Shown piece by piece: positions 1 through 9,719 of a stretch of 64,000 nucleotides of DNA. The notes beneath the pieces are model-generated. The model was not told the origin of the DNA. It ran no database searches and worked only from the letters and a program-made list of their open reading frames with translations. The stretch comes from Closterium sp. NIES-65. Its lineage: Eukaryota; Streptophyta; Zygnematophyceae; Desmidiales; Closteriaceae. Position numbers and translations under genes: made by a program. The stretch lies in NCBI GenBank assembly GCA_948144175.1, contig CANXME010002097.1:186001-250000 (forward strand). Direction: 5' to 3'. The number at the start of each line of letters is the position of its first letter. Positions within the stretch are counted from its first letter, which is position 1.

Positions 1-487
1 TAGCTGTCGTGTCGCCTGCAGCGCCTGTAGTCCGTCGCCCTTGCTTCGGTAGCCAGTGAGCCTGTTGCACCAGTCGCCAGTGGGTCCGTTGCTCCTGCCG
101 CTCGTCTATAGTCGCGGAGCCAGTTACTCCAGTAGTCCGTCGCCCTTTCTTCGGTAGCCACTGAGTCACCCGCTCCTGTGCCCGTGCCTCTGCAGCTTCA
201 GTCGTTGCCTCCCATCTTCTCTCCCTCCACAGTTCCTCCTCCTCCTCACTTGCCCGCTGTGATTAACTCTAGCTTTGCTCCCTATTGTGAACTCCTGCTC
301 TATGCCTGCTTGCTCATTGTGCTGATTACACCCCACTTTGGCTATGGGGGTGTGTCAGAATGTTATAATTGTCTAGCCTGCAGTGGGGTACTCTATAGCG
401 AGTACAGCCCAATTAGGGTTTCCTATATGTATGCCAACTGATGCTAGTGCAATCTCTCTCTCTTCTTCATTCCTCATTCTTCACACA
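1..487 (+). mobile_element. 3' end of an F-family short-LTR retroelement
   Basis: Positions 1-352 align by eye with 48001-48343, the 3' internal end of element F: both have the same runs of CAGTAGTCC, GGGTCCGTTGCTCC and CTCGTCT, then a C/T-rich stretch and the PPT hairpin. A 3' LTR follows at 353-487. No coding domain is visible, as in F. The start lies outside the window. Confidence 0.75.
353..487 (+). repeat. 3' LTR, F family
   Basis: Begins TGTCAGAATG and ends CACACA. It shares the core of the F LTRs at 33857 and 48344 (GCAGTGGGGTACTCTATAG). It is preceded by the PPT-like ATGGGGGTG. Confidence 0.75.
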
Positions 488-873
488 GCGCTACTGAACT
501 AATACCGCAATTGGTCGTATAAAACATGCGGCAGTTCGACAGTCACCCGAAAGACAACAGTCGCGGATAGTCAACAGTCGCGACTGTTGACTGTCCAACA
601 ACAGCATCAGAGGTTACGCGATGCAACATGGCAACTGTCGAGAATGGCCAGTCTATGTAGCTATGCAATACAGTTAATCAGATAATGTACCCCTCATAGT
701 ACATGGCTAGCTTGGTTGTTATTCATAGCCTTGTATTTCTGGTATCTTAAAATCATCTTGTTTTTTGTTTTTTGTTTTGTTTTTTTTTTTTTTTTCCGAT
801 TATTATCAACAAGGTCACTTCAAAGGCTCCATGTCTTTCTAGAACTTAGCAGTCTTATCATATCCACTACGAT
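488..873. other. unassigned flank with palindrome and T-tract
   Basis: No open frame with a recognisable domain. It holds a perfect 24-bp palindrome (569-592) and a long T-rich run around 763-797. The composition is much more AT-rich than the elements on either side. It may be older host or repeat sequence. Confidence 0.4.
569..592. repeat. perfect 24-bp palindrome
   Basis: The segment reads identically on both strands, with AGTCAACAGTCG as its left arm and CGACTGTTGACT as its right arm and no spacer. Partial copies of CAACAGTCGCG and ACAACAG lie immediately to its left and right. Confidence 0.8.
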
Positions 874-1085
874 TCCCGGATTATTCCAACAAAGGTTAGT
901 TAGGAGTAACCATAACTTAGAGTAGGGAGAGAGACGCAAGAGAGAAGAGGGGGTTTATTTATGGAAACAAGGTACGAAATATAGTTCAAGGGGAGGTGGG
1001 AAGGGGGGTACACCATCAACATAGAAATACTAATGTGATACTACACTGAGTATGCATGCAGTTACAAGAATATACAATTCTAGCA
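874..1085 (-). repeat. Z LTR, left copy (3' LTR on minus strand)
   Basis: Aligns with 16356-16571 over nearly its whole length, including shared GGTACACCATCAACATAGAA and GGAAACAAGGTAC blocks. The left edge is fuzzy. A purine tract (minus strand) abuts the right edge. Confidence 0.65.
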
Positions 1086-1829
1086 TCCCCCCTTCACTGC
1101 ATGCAACACTAGCCCGTGTAGGGGCGCTCAACACGAAGTGCAACAATCACCGTGCCGCAGTTGCCCGCTTGCGGTTTAACCCCCGCAGTGGATGCCCGGT
1201 GTGCGCGTAGAGTGCGATCATGCCCAGATACGATGGAACGAAACAAAACGAGACAACGAGTGGTACCAGGAGTAGGTGATGCAAGGAGGAGGAAAAAGAA
1301 GAGGGAACGGGTGTAGCGGAAGGTAGAGGAGGAAAGAGAGAGAAATAAAACAAGATGCTATCATCCTCAACCTCTCCCCTCCCCCCTCCCCCCCCCCCCC
1401 CCCCAAACAACAAGTGCTGCAAGAAGAGAGGAAGAGAGAGGGGAGGGACGGGCTGCTGGCTGGTCATACCCGCCACCCCCACATCTCCCCCCCATCCCTC
1501 CCCTACCCTCCCCCGCGATGGAAGCCACGCCAGGGAGGGGAGGCGGCGCGTGCTGCCGTGCCTGGTCAAGCGCTGGTGGCGTGGGGCGTGCGCTGCTGTG
1601 CCTAGTCGAGCGGTGGTGGTGTGGGCCGCACGCTGCTGCGCATGGTTGATCGCTGGTGGCGTGCGGTGCGCGCTGCTGTTCGCGGTGCTTACACATTGGC
1701 ACGGGGCGTGAATCGAGGGGCGTCGAAGCGCCATTCGGGGGCCTTTGAGGCGCGATTCGGGGGTCCTTTGAGGCGGCGCGATTCGGGGGGCCTTTGAGGC
1801 GCGATTTGGGGGGCCTTAGGAGCGCGAAA
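1086..1829 (-). other. Z internal region, part 1, no gene
   Basis: Contains a poly-C run near 1380-1403 and, at 1720-1825, four diverged copies of a roughly 25-bp unit (GCGCGATTCGGGGG followed by CCTTTGAGG). These resemble the leader tandem repeats of the other elements. Open frames here are compositional and match no domain I know. Confidence 0.45.
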
Positions 1830-1950
1830 TGTCAGAACTATACTCTAGGCTATAGTGGGGCACTCCTTATGGGGTACAGCCCTGTTAGGTTTTGCCTATA
1901 CAAACCTTGTACTGTTCTCATTATAGTCATTCCTCGTTCTAACTTTACCA
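1830..1950 (+). repeat. element A 5' LTR
   Basis: Begins TGTCAGAACTATAC and ends TTTACCA. It is followed directly by the PBS and pairs with 16080-16200. Confidence 0.9.
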
Positions 1951-1980
1951 TGGTTTCAGAGCAGGTTCCCTAGTGGGAAC
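1951..1980 (+). promoter_or_regulatory. element A PBS and leader stem-loop
   Basis: TGGTTTCAGAGCAGG at 1951-1965 is close to the complement of the initiator tRNA-Met 3' end (TGGTATCAGAGC). It runs into a stem-loop: GTTCCC 1965-1970, loop TAGT, GGGAAC 1975-1980. A GGGCCCACCAC box follows at about 1990-2000. Confidence 0.8.
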
Positions 1981-2029
1981 GGTTTTTTAGGGCCCACCAC
2001 GAACTTTTTTTTTGTGCCCTGCCCGAAGC

Positions 2030-3300
2030 GCACTGCCGTGCCTGCCTGCCCTGTCAAGCGCCTTGCGCCTGCCTACCCGCGCCCTCGAGCGCCTGCCCTG
2101 CCTGTGCCCTCGAGCGCCTGCCCTACCTGCGCCCTCGAGTGCCTGCCCTACCCGCGCCCTCGAGCGCCTGCCCTACCCGCGCCCTCGAGCGCCTGCCCGT
2201 CGCCCTGCCCTGCAGGCCGCGCGCGGGCCTGCTTTGCACCGGCGAAGCCGCCCCTGGACCTCGCGGCGCTGCCCCTGGATCCCGCGACGACGCCCCTGGA
2301 CCCCGCGGCCCTGGACCCCGCGGCCCTGGACCCCGCGGCGCTGGACCCCGCTGCCCCTGGACCCCGCTGCCCCTGGACCCCGCGGCGCTGCCCCTGGACC
2401 CCGCGTCGCTGCCCCTAGACCCCGCGGCGCTGCCCCTGGACCCCGCGACGCCGCCCCTGGACCCCGCGACGCCGCCCTTGGACCCCGCAACGCCCCTGCG
2501 GGACCCGGGCGTCGCCCCTGCTCGTTGCGACGCCCTTGCGGGACCCGTGAGGCGCCGCTGCTGCTCGTCGCGACGCCCCTGCGGGACCCAAGCGTCGCCG
2601 CTGCTCGTCGCGACACCCCTGCGGGACCCGCGCGGAGTCGCCCCTAATCGTCGCGGCGCCCCTTGGGCGCCGTCCCTGCTCATCGCGGCGCCCACACCCC
2701 CCCCCCCCCCCTTGGCCGCCGCGCCCTGCCTCATCTGCGGCCCGCCCGCGCCCTGCCCTACCCCGCGCCCGCCCTTGGGGCGGCCGCCCCTGCCGTGCCC
2801 TGCCGCCATCGCGTCTACAGCCGCAGTCGCGGCCCCGTCGTAGCCGCTGTCGCAGCCCTGCTCCGCCGTTGCCGCCGTAGCGGCCCTGCTCGGCCGTAGC
2901 CGCCATCGTGCCTGCAGCCGCCGTCGCGGCCCCGCCGTAGCGGCCCCGCCGTAGCCACCGACGCGGCCCCGCTATAACCGCCCGTCAAGCGCCTGCAGCC
3001 ACCCGTTGAGCGCCGGACCTGCCCTACCCGTGCCCGTTGAGCGCCTGCCCACTGCCGCCGGTGGCATCTACCCTACCCGCCTCTGGTGAGCACCTGCCCT
3101 ACCCGCACTGCCCGCGCGCCTGCCTTACCAGCGTGCTGCCGCGCGTGCCGCGCCTGCTTGCCAACCGAGCCGCGCCGCCCAGCCAAGCCGCGCCGCTCGG
3201 CCAAGCCGCGGCGCCCTGCCCTACTAAGCCGCGCTCCTCTGCCCTGCTGCTACTGCTGTTCTAGCTATCACTGCTACTACTGCTGCACTGCCACTCCTCC
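2030..3300 (+). repeat. element A GC-rich leader with tandem repeats
   Basis: No supported gene in about 1.3 kb. Roughly 25-bp units built on CCTCGAGCGCCTGCCCTAC repeat at about 2080-2205. Units of CTGGACCCCGCGGCG type repeat at about 2255-2490. Less regular Cys/Pro/Ala-coding repeats run on to about 3260. Open frames on both strands here are composition artefacts. Confidence 0.7.
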
Positions 3301-3309
3301 TGCTACTAG

Positions 3310-4150
3310 CGGTGGCCAGATGCAGCTCCAGCAACGTCCCAGCAGCTTCGTGAGTGGTACGCTAGTTGGGGTTGTAGGGGTGGTCGTGATGGGAGTCGCC
3401 CTGGCGCGGGTCGTTTGAGAGCTTCTTGTAGTGGCCAGGTGCACCTGCAGCGGCGTCCGCGCGAGATTCTTTCGCCCCAGCAGCTTCCTCACTGGTACGC
3501 TCAGAGTAGAAGGTCACGGAGTACTGCTCGCTGCCCGTATGTCATTCGCACAGGTGCTCAGGCTGGTCAGCCTTGCGGGACGGTTGGTCACACAGAGTCC
3601 CGCTGCTTCTCCTGTCTGAGCGACGCGTGACATACAGAGTTCAGCGACGGCGCTGAGCTCCCCTCCTGGCTGGAGCTGCTTAGGCAGAGGGTAGATATCT
3701 TTGCTCTTGACTATGATGCTATCCTCACTGCCATCTATGCATTGCCTACTAGTGCTGAGGGTGCCTGTTACCTGTGTGTGCCGCCTGACCCAGGTATAGA
3801 CTCTGCTGCTCTAGGTGCTGGTGAGGCTGCTGCTCTAGGTGCTAGTGCATCTCCTGCTCCAGGTGTCGATGAGGCTGCTGCTCTAGGCGCTACTGAGTCC
3901 ATTGCTCCAGGCGTTGGTGGGTCTGCTCTCTCTGGTACTGCGCCTGGTACGGCCTTGCACACCTTCACGCTTGACTTAGGAGCTTCCCGCTCCTTCTTTC
4001 GTGACAGCACCAAACTCACGCCGCTCAGTCGGCTGGTTGCAATCTCCCTGGCTGACCCCTTTGGGGGTCCAGTCCTTGCGCACTCCTCTACAGTTCTGCC
4101 GTGTCCGGCGGTCCCGTCTGGCTCACTGTCGGGTCTTCACATCCCCTCGT
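3310..4150 (+). pseudogene. element A gag zinc-binding end and protease
   Basis: Two LREWY-type modules (about 3325-3360 and 3460-3510) precede a zinc-binding-like segment near 3531-3606 with spacing C-X13-C-X4-H-X4-C. An aspartic protease region follows (FTLD core near 3960-4000), with the family's SFFRD and VSLADP blocks. An Ala/Gly-rich spacer (about 3800-3950) separates the two. In the family this end of gag binds genomic RNA and the protease cleaves the polyprotein in the particle. This copy is a fossil. Confidence 0.7.
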
Positions 4151-4399
4151 TCTCTACGAACTTAGTGAGTGGAGCTGACCTTCAGGATGTGTGGGCTGAC
4201 CAGTTCACTCCTGGAGGTCAGCGGGTGACCCATTGTACGTGCACACAGACGGGCCGACACCTGGCCACGTTCACCCGGCAACCTGGGTCGAGCATGTACA
4301 CACTTACTACTGTGTCCCGTCCGGTTGCTGAGTCTGGTCAGGTTGCTGCGTCGGGTCAGGTGTTTGTTGCAGTGTCTCGGTTTGGACCTGAGGTTGCCC

Positions 4400-5350
4400 C
4401 CTGCTCGTGCCGCCTCCTGTCTCACTAGACTCTCCTCTGGCACCACCGCCTTGGTCACCCCTCGCTGCCTCGTCTCCGAGGCATGGCCTCCCGTGTCCTT
4501 GTCGCTGGTCTTCCCCGGTCTCTCCCTCCCCTTCCCCCGGGGCCTGCCCCTACCTGCGTTCCTTGCATCAAGGGGCGGCAGCACGCCGCTCCTCACTCCT
4601 CCGAGTTCCCTCCGATGGAGGCTCCCCTGCAAATTCTTCACATGGACGTGTGAAGCCCAGCCCGCATCCGTGGTCAGGGTCACGAGCGCTACTTTCTGCT
4701 GGTCGTTGACGACTACTCGCGTTACACCACAGTCTTCCCCTTGCGCCGCAAGGGTGAGGTCACTGAGGTGCTGATCGACTAGATCCGTGCAGCCCGTCGC
4801 CAGCTCAGCGAGAGTTTCGGCTCAGACCTTCCTCATCTGCGTCTGCACTCCGACAGAGGTGGAGAGTTTTCCTCCGACCTTCTGACGGCCTTCTGTCGTG
4901 CGGAGGGCATCCGCCAGACGTTCACGCTTCCAGCCTCTCCACAACAAAATGGGATTGTTGAGCGCTGCATTGGCATGGTCATGGACGTCGCTCGTACGTC
5001 CCTGATCCATGCAGTTGCTCCTTATTTACTGTGGCCGTTCGCGGTTCAGTACACTGCGCATTAGCTCAACCTCCAGCCCCGAGTCTCCATGCCGGAGACC
5101 ACACCTGCTCTGCGGTGGACGGGGAAGGTTGGCGATGCGTCTGCGTTCCGTGTCTGGGATCTCAAGCTTTTGTCCGCGATTTGTCTGCGGACAAGCTGTC
5201 TTCCTGTGCTGTTCCCTGCGTCTTCCTTGGCTTCCCCCGTGACGCACCTGGTTGGCAGTTTTACCACCCCACCTCGCGACGTGTTCTGTCCTCTCAGGAC
5301 GTCACGTTTGACGAGTCGGTTCCTTACTACCACCTCTTCCCCTACCGCAC
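4400..5350 (+). pseudogene. element A integrase region
   Basis: The sequence retains the pre-integrase H-H/C-C block (WHHRLGHP near 4440), the DDE core landmarks (MDV near 4643, LHSDRGGEF near 4845, the QQN box near 4945) and the copia GFP...GW..Y domain with QDVTFDESVPYY up to about 5340. In the family it inserts cDNA with a 5-bp target duplication. Broken copy. Confidence 0.8.
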
Positions 5351-5439
5351 TACCCCCCTCCCCCCCCGTGTCACTCTTCCTAGCACCAGGTCCTCCTCCA
5401 GTAGACCCCCTCCCCCCTCAGGGTCCTACCCCCTCGGGT

Positions 5440-6490
5440 GTGTCTCAGGTAGACGCAGTCGAGCGTGTCGAGGTAGCTTTGACTCTGGTACTGCTAGGGG
5501 TGCTGAGCCTAAGCGTGTGGAGCCTGGGGGCGCTGAGATAGAGCGTGTGGAGTCTGGGGGTGCTGAGCATGGGATTGTTGAGTCTAAGGGTGCGGAGCGT
5601 GGGTGCTGAGCCTGAGAGTGCTGAGCCTCTGGTTGCTGAGACAAGGGGTGCTGAGTCTGCTGGAGTTCCTGCAAGTGCCTCGTCTAGGTGGGAGCCTCTC
5701 TCTCCACCGCAGCTGCGCGAGTGGTTTGCTCGCCGCTGGAGCCTCCAGCGAGGTGCTGCTACTGGAGCTGGAGCTGCTGGAGGTCCTGCTGGTGATGCTA
5801 CTGGTGCTGGAGCTGTTGGGGTAGTTGGAGATGCTGGAGCTGGATGTGCTGCCGGAGCTGGAGCTGCTGGAGGTACTGCTAGTGCTGGTGCTGCTAGAGA
5901 TGCTGGAGCCGCTGGTCCCGGAGGTGCTCGTACTGGTGGTACTGGAGCTGCTGGGCCTGGTGGTGCTGCTGGAGCTGGAGCTGCTGACGGTGCTGGAGCT
6001 GGCAGTGCTACTGGAGCAGGTGCTGCTGGAGGTGCTGGAGCTGGCGCTCTTGGAACTGCTAGGGCTTCTGGTGGTCCTACTGGAGCAGGAGCTGCTAGAG
6101 TTCGCGCTGCTGGAGCTGCTGGTGGTGCTGCAGGAGTTAGAGCTGACGCTGGGGGTGCAGATGCTATCTCTACTGGTTCTGGAGGCGCTACGCGGCCGCA
6201 ACCATACTTCCTTCCGCTCCTTCAGCAGGTTCTTGGTCTCCTACCTTCTGCTGTTCCTACTCCTCCCTTGGAGTGTCCACTGCCTGTCCAGTCGCAGTCG
6301 CAGTTATAGCCAGCCTCCCCACTTCCTGCTCCTTCTCCTTACACTGGTCCGACTGGAGGTCTTGCTGAGCGTCGTACGCCTGTGTCTCTCCCTTCGTCGC
6401 CTATTCGCGCTGCTCGCACTGGTCGTCGCGTATCGCGTCTGCGTCCTCCTCCTGTCCCCGGCGCGCACCAGATGGCACTTCGTCCTTCCA
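5440..6490 (+). pseudogene. element A integrase-RT linker, repetitive
   Basis: Low-complexity coding stretch. Repeats of a GGAE-type unit (about 5480-5660) are followed by an LREWF module (about 5692-5752) and a long run of Gly/Ala/Thr-rich codons built from GGTGCTGGAGCTG-like units. The same region exists in B, D, E, G, H and J. Long frames on the other strand and other phases (poly-Ser, poly-Leu) are shadows of this repeat. Confidence 0.65.
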
Positions 6491-6651
6491 CTACTCCGCA
6501 GCGTGTACCTCTTCCGTCTCCTCCTGCGTCCTCCCTTCCTGCCCTTGCTGACCCGGAGTCTGACTACCTTTGTGCTGCTAGTCCTACTGTCACGCGTCTC
6601 CTGGCCACTGTTGTCACTGACCCTTCTTTGACTCTACTGCTGCGTCGGCTC

Positions 6652-6782
6652 TGTCAGAACATTATAGCTTGTGCTTTTGTGTAGGCTATAGTGGGGTATC
6701 CCACAGGGGGTACAACCCAATTAGGGTTAGTACTTGTACCCACTTCGCTCATAGTTCATTCATTCTCGTTCTCATTCTCACA
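6652..6782 (+). repeat. element B 5' LTR
   Basis: TGTCAGAACATTATAGC start, TCTCACA end, followed by the PBS. Pairs with 13923-14053. Confidence 0.95.
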
Positions 6783-6811
6783 TGGAATCAGAGCAGGTTC
6801 CCTCCTAGGGA
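6783..6811 (+). promoter_or_regulatory. element B PBS and leader stem-loop
   Basis: TGGAATCAGAGCAGG is a near match to the initiator tRNA-Met PBS. Stem TCCCT (6799-6803), loop CCT, AGGGA (6807-6811). A GGGCCCACC box follows near 6822. Confidence 0.75.
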
Positions 6812-6894
6812 CTGTTTCTTGGGCCCACCGAAGCGCGCTCCGAGGCGCGCGTTTTTTTTTTTTTAGCGACCCGTAGTGTCGCCCTCCCCCCCCT

Positions 6895-7645
6895 CCTAGC
6901 GGCCCGTCGCGCCGCCTTTTGGTCGCAGCCCCGCCGCCCTACTCTAGCGGCCCCGCCGCCCTACGTCGCGGCCTCGCCGCCCTACCCTTCGACGGCGCCG
7001 CCGCCCTAAGTCGCGGCCCCGCCGCCCTACTTCGACGGCCCCGCCGCCCTACGTCGCGGCCTCGCCGCCCTACTTCGACGGCCCCGCCGCCCTACCCTAC
7101 GTCGCGGCCCCGCCGCCCTACCCTACGTCGCGGCCCCGCCGCCCTACCCTTCGACGGTGCCGCCGCCCTGCGTAGCGGTCCCGCCGCCCTACTTCGACGG
7201 CCCCGCCGCCCTACGTTGCGGCCCCGCTGCCCTACTTTGACGGCCCCGCTGCCCTACGTCGAGGCCCCGCCGCCCTACCCTACTTTGCGGCCCCGCCGCC
7301 CTACGTTGCGGCCCCGCCGCCCTACCCTACATCGACGCCCCCGCCGCCCTACTCAGCGGCCCGCCAGCCGCCCTACCTGCGGCCCACCCGCCGCCCGACC
7401 GCCGGGTCGCCCAGCCGCTGAGCCGCCGAGCCGCCGAGCAGCCGACCGCCGAGCCGCCGAGCAGCCGAGCCGCCGAGCCGCCCAGCAGCCGAGCAGCCGA
7501 GCCGCCGAGCAGCCGAGCCGCCCCGCAGCCGAGCCGCCGAGCAGCCGACCGCCCCGCAGCCAAGCCGCTCCGCAGCCGAGCCGCCCAACAGCCGAGCAGC
7601 CGAGCCGCCGAGCAGGCGAGCCGCCCCGCAGCCGAGACGCCGGCC
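6895..7645 (+). repeat. element B leader tandem repeats
   Basis: Two repeat fields. At about 6895-7370 a roughly 20-35-bp unit on GGCCCCGCCGCCCTACGTCG. At about 7380-7640 an 8-18-bp unit on GCCGAGCAGCCGAGCCGCC. J and L leaders hold the same two kinds in the same order and E holds them in reverse complement. No gene supported. Confidence 0.75.
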
Positions 7646-7759
7646 GCTGAGCTGCCCTACTTCCATACAGCCCGTTCTACCCAGCGTGGTGAGCACAGAG
7701 CCTTCTTTTTCACTGCGCTGCCCTCACCCTACTGCTTGCACTGCTAGGCGTCGGTCGTC

Positions 7760-8800
7760 ATGGCCACCCCCAGTGTCCTCGCTTTTGACGCTGAGGGTTG
7801 GGCCATTGACTTTGAGGTCGGGTTAGATGACCTCCAGCTGTTCTTACAGTGCGATAGGGCAGACGGCCTCTCTCTCTTTGACCTTACCTCTGGCGCTTCC
7901 CCTGCCCCTGCTGCTGATGCTGACCCTACAGTTCGCTCCCAGTGGGCTACGCGCGATGCTGCTGCACGTCTTGCTGTGCGTCGCCACCTCCCTACCTCTG
8001 AGCGTGCGCACTTTAGTCAGTACAAGAGTGCTCAGACCTTGTACGACGCTGTAGTTGCGCGCTACTCCTCCCCTGCCACTGCTGCACTGAGCCACCTCAT
8101 GCTACCCTTCCTCTTCCCTGACCTTGCCGCCTTTCCCACAGTCGCTGATCTCATTACGCATCTCCGCACTAGTGACACCCGCTACCGCGCTGCGCTTCCT
8201 GCTGACTTCTGCGCCAAGAACCCCTCCCCCATGTACATCACTCTCTACTTTCTAGTCACCCGCCTCCCCGACTCCCTTCGTGTAGTCCGGGACCACTTCC
8301 TCGCGGTCTGTCCCACCACTCTCACAGTCGACAGCCTAGAGAAGGCCCTCCTAGCGGCGGAGAAGAGCATCGTCGCTGTAGGAGCCTCTCGAGGTGACCC
8401 CCGCGCCCCCATCTTTGAGGGGTGTTCTCCTTCCCCTCTCTTGCCCTCTGTCGCCTCTGCCGCTGCGGCCGACCTCGTTGGTCTTGAGTCGGTCGGTGCG
8501 GCGTCTGCCCCTAGCGGGAGACGTCGCCCTGGCAAGGGCAAGGGGGGCAAGGGAGCGGGTGGGGCTAGCGGGGGCGGTGGCGGTGGAGGTGGAGGCGGCG
8601 GAGGGAGTGGGGGTGGCGGTGGAGGAGGTGGCGGGGGTGGGGGTGCTAGTGGCAGCAGTGGTGGCGGAGGCGGCGTCGGCGGCGGCGGTACCGGCGGGGG
8701 TGGCGGCGGTGGCGGAGGTGGAGGAGGTGGAGGAGGAGGTGGTGGAAGTGGTCGGAGTGGCACTTCACAGCGGAGCGGCACTGGGGGTGGTCAGCGCCAG
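7760..8800 (+). CDS. gag: element B gag (capsid-like) region
   Basis: An open region of about 345 codons starting MATPSVLAFDAEG. The start is supported by the same ATG context in J (55393), L (62821) and E (30677, minus). Residues 1 to about 250 form the conserved gag part with blocks DLQLFLQCDRADGLS, RSQWATRDAAARLAVRRHL, LYDAVVARYSSPATAALS, ITHLRTSDTRYRAALP and YITLYFLVTRLPDSL. The remainder is Gly-rich after a basic GKGKGGKGAGG stretch. By analogy with UBN2-type copia gag it should build the particle. That role is inferred; I matched the family, not a solved structure. Confidence 0.8.
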
Positions 8801-8814
8801 CAGTAGCAGCGTTC

Positions 8815-9560
8815 TCGCGACGTCCCCACCCCTCAGCAGCTCCGTGAGTGGTACACGCAGCGTGAGCGTGGTGGGGGACTTGGTCCCTGCACCTACGTCC
8901 TTCGCACCGGCGACCACGCGGGTGAGCAGTGTGGGGGTGCCCACCCCACCCAGCGCTGTTTTGGCCGCCTGACGGACGCTTGGCGTCAGCAGATTCCGGA
9001 GGCCACGGAGATCCCCCGCTGGGGAGAGCTATCTAGGGCTGGCGTGGCTATCTTTGATCTTGACTTTGATGCTATCCTTGCTGCCATGTATGCTGTGACT
9101 ATTAGTGATGAGGGTGACTGTTACCGGTGTTTCCCGCCCGACCCGGGCATTGGTACTGCTGCGCTAGGTGCTTGTGAGGCTACTGCTCTAGGTGCCAGTG
9201 CGTCTGCGCTCTCAAGTGCTAGTGAGGTTGCGCTCTCAGGTACTAGTGAGGCTGCGCTCTCAGGTACTGCGTCGGCTTCGGCCTCCCTCACCTTCACACT
9301 TGACTCAGGAGCTTCTCGCTCCTTCTTTCGAGACCGCACCACAGTCACGCCGCTTTGTCGGCCGGTTGCAGTCTCCCTGGCTGACCCCTCTGGGGGTCCT
9401 GTCCTCGCTCACTTCTCCACTGTCCTCCCGTGTCTGGCTGCCTCCTCGGGCACCCTGTCGGGCCTGTACCTCCCCTCGTTCTCGACGAACTTGGTGAGTG
9501 GTGCTGACCTGCAGGATGCGGGGGTTCACCAGTTTACTCCTGCGAGTCAGCGGGGGACCC
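8815..9560 (+). pseudogene. element B gag zinc-binding end and protease
   Basis: An LREWY module (about 8828-8856), then a zinc-binding-like segment at 8888-8959 spaced C-X13-C-X3-H-X4-C. A spacer with repeated short GTSEAALS-like units precedes the protease, whose active-site block FTLDSGASRSFF starts near 9293 (D at 9302-9304). Confidence 0.75.
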
Positions 9561-9719
9561 ACTGCTCGGACGCCCGCACAAGCCGACACCTAGCCACGTT
9601 TTCGCGTCGGCCCGGGTCGAGTCTCTACACCCTGACCATTGAGACTCCTCCAGTCCCTGCGTCTGGCCAGGTAGCTGCGTCGGGTTAGGTGTTTGCTGCT
9701 GCGTCCAGGTCTGGTCCTG

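Noticed and set aside
1147-1734. 195-residue minus-strand frame in the Z internal region
   Set aside because: It includes a poly-Gly run from a poly-C tract and repetitive leader-like sequence, with no domain or relative in the window.
2012-2906. Several Pro/Ala/Arg-rich frames on both strands
   Set aside because: They are translations of GC-rich leader tandem repeats with no conserved domain and no agreement between elements.
5584-6201. Poly-serine frame on the minus strand and poly-leucine/valine frames on the plus strand
   Set aside because: These are other phases of the GCTGGAGGTGCTGG-type linker repeat. Equivalent shadows occur in every linker.
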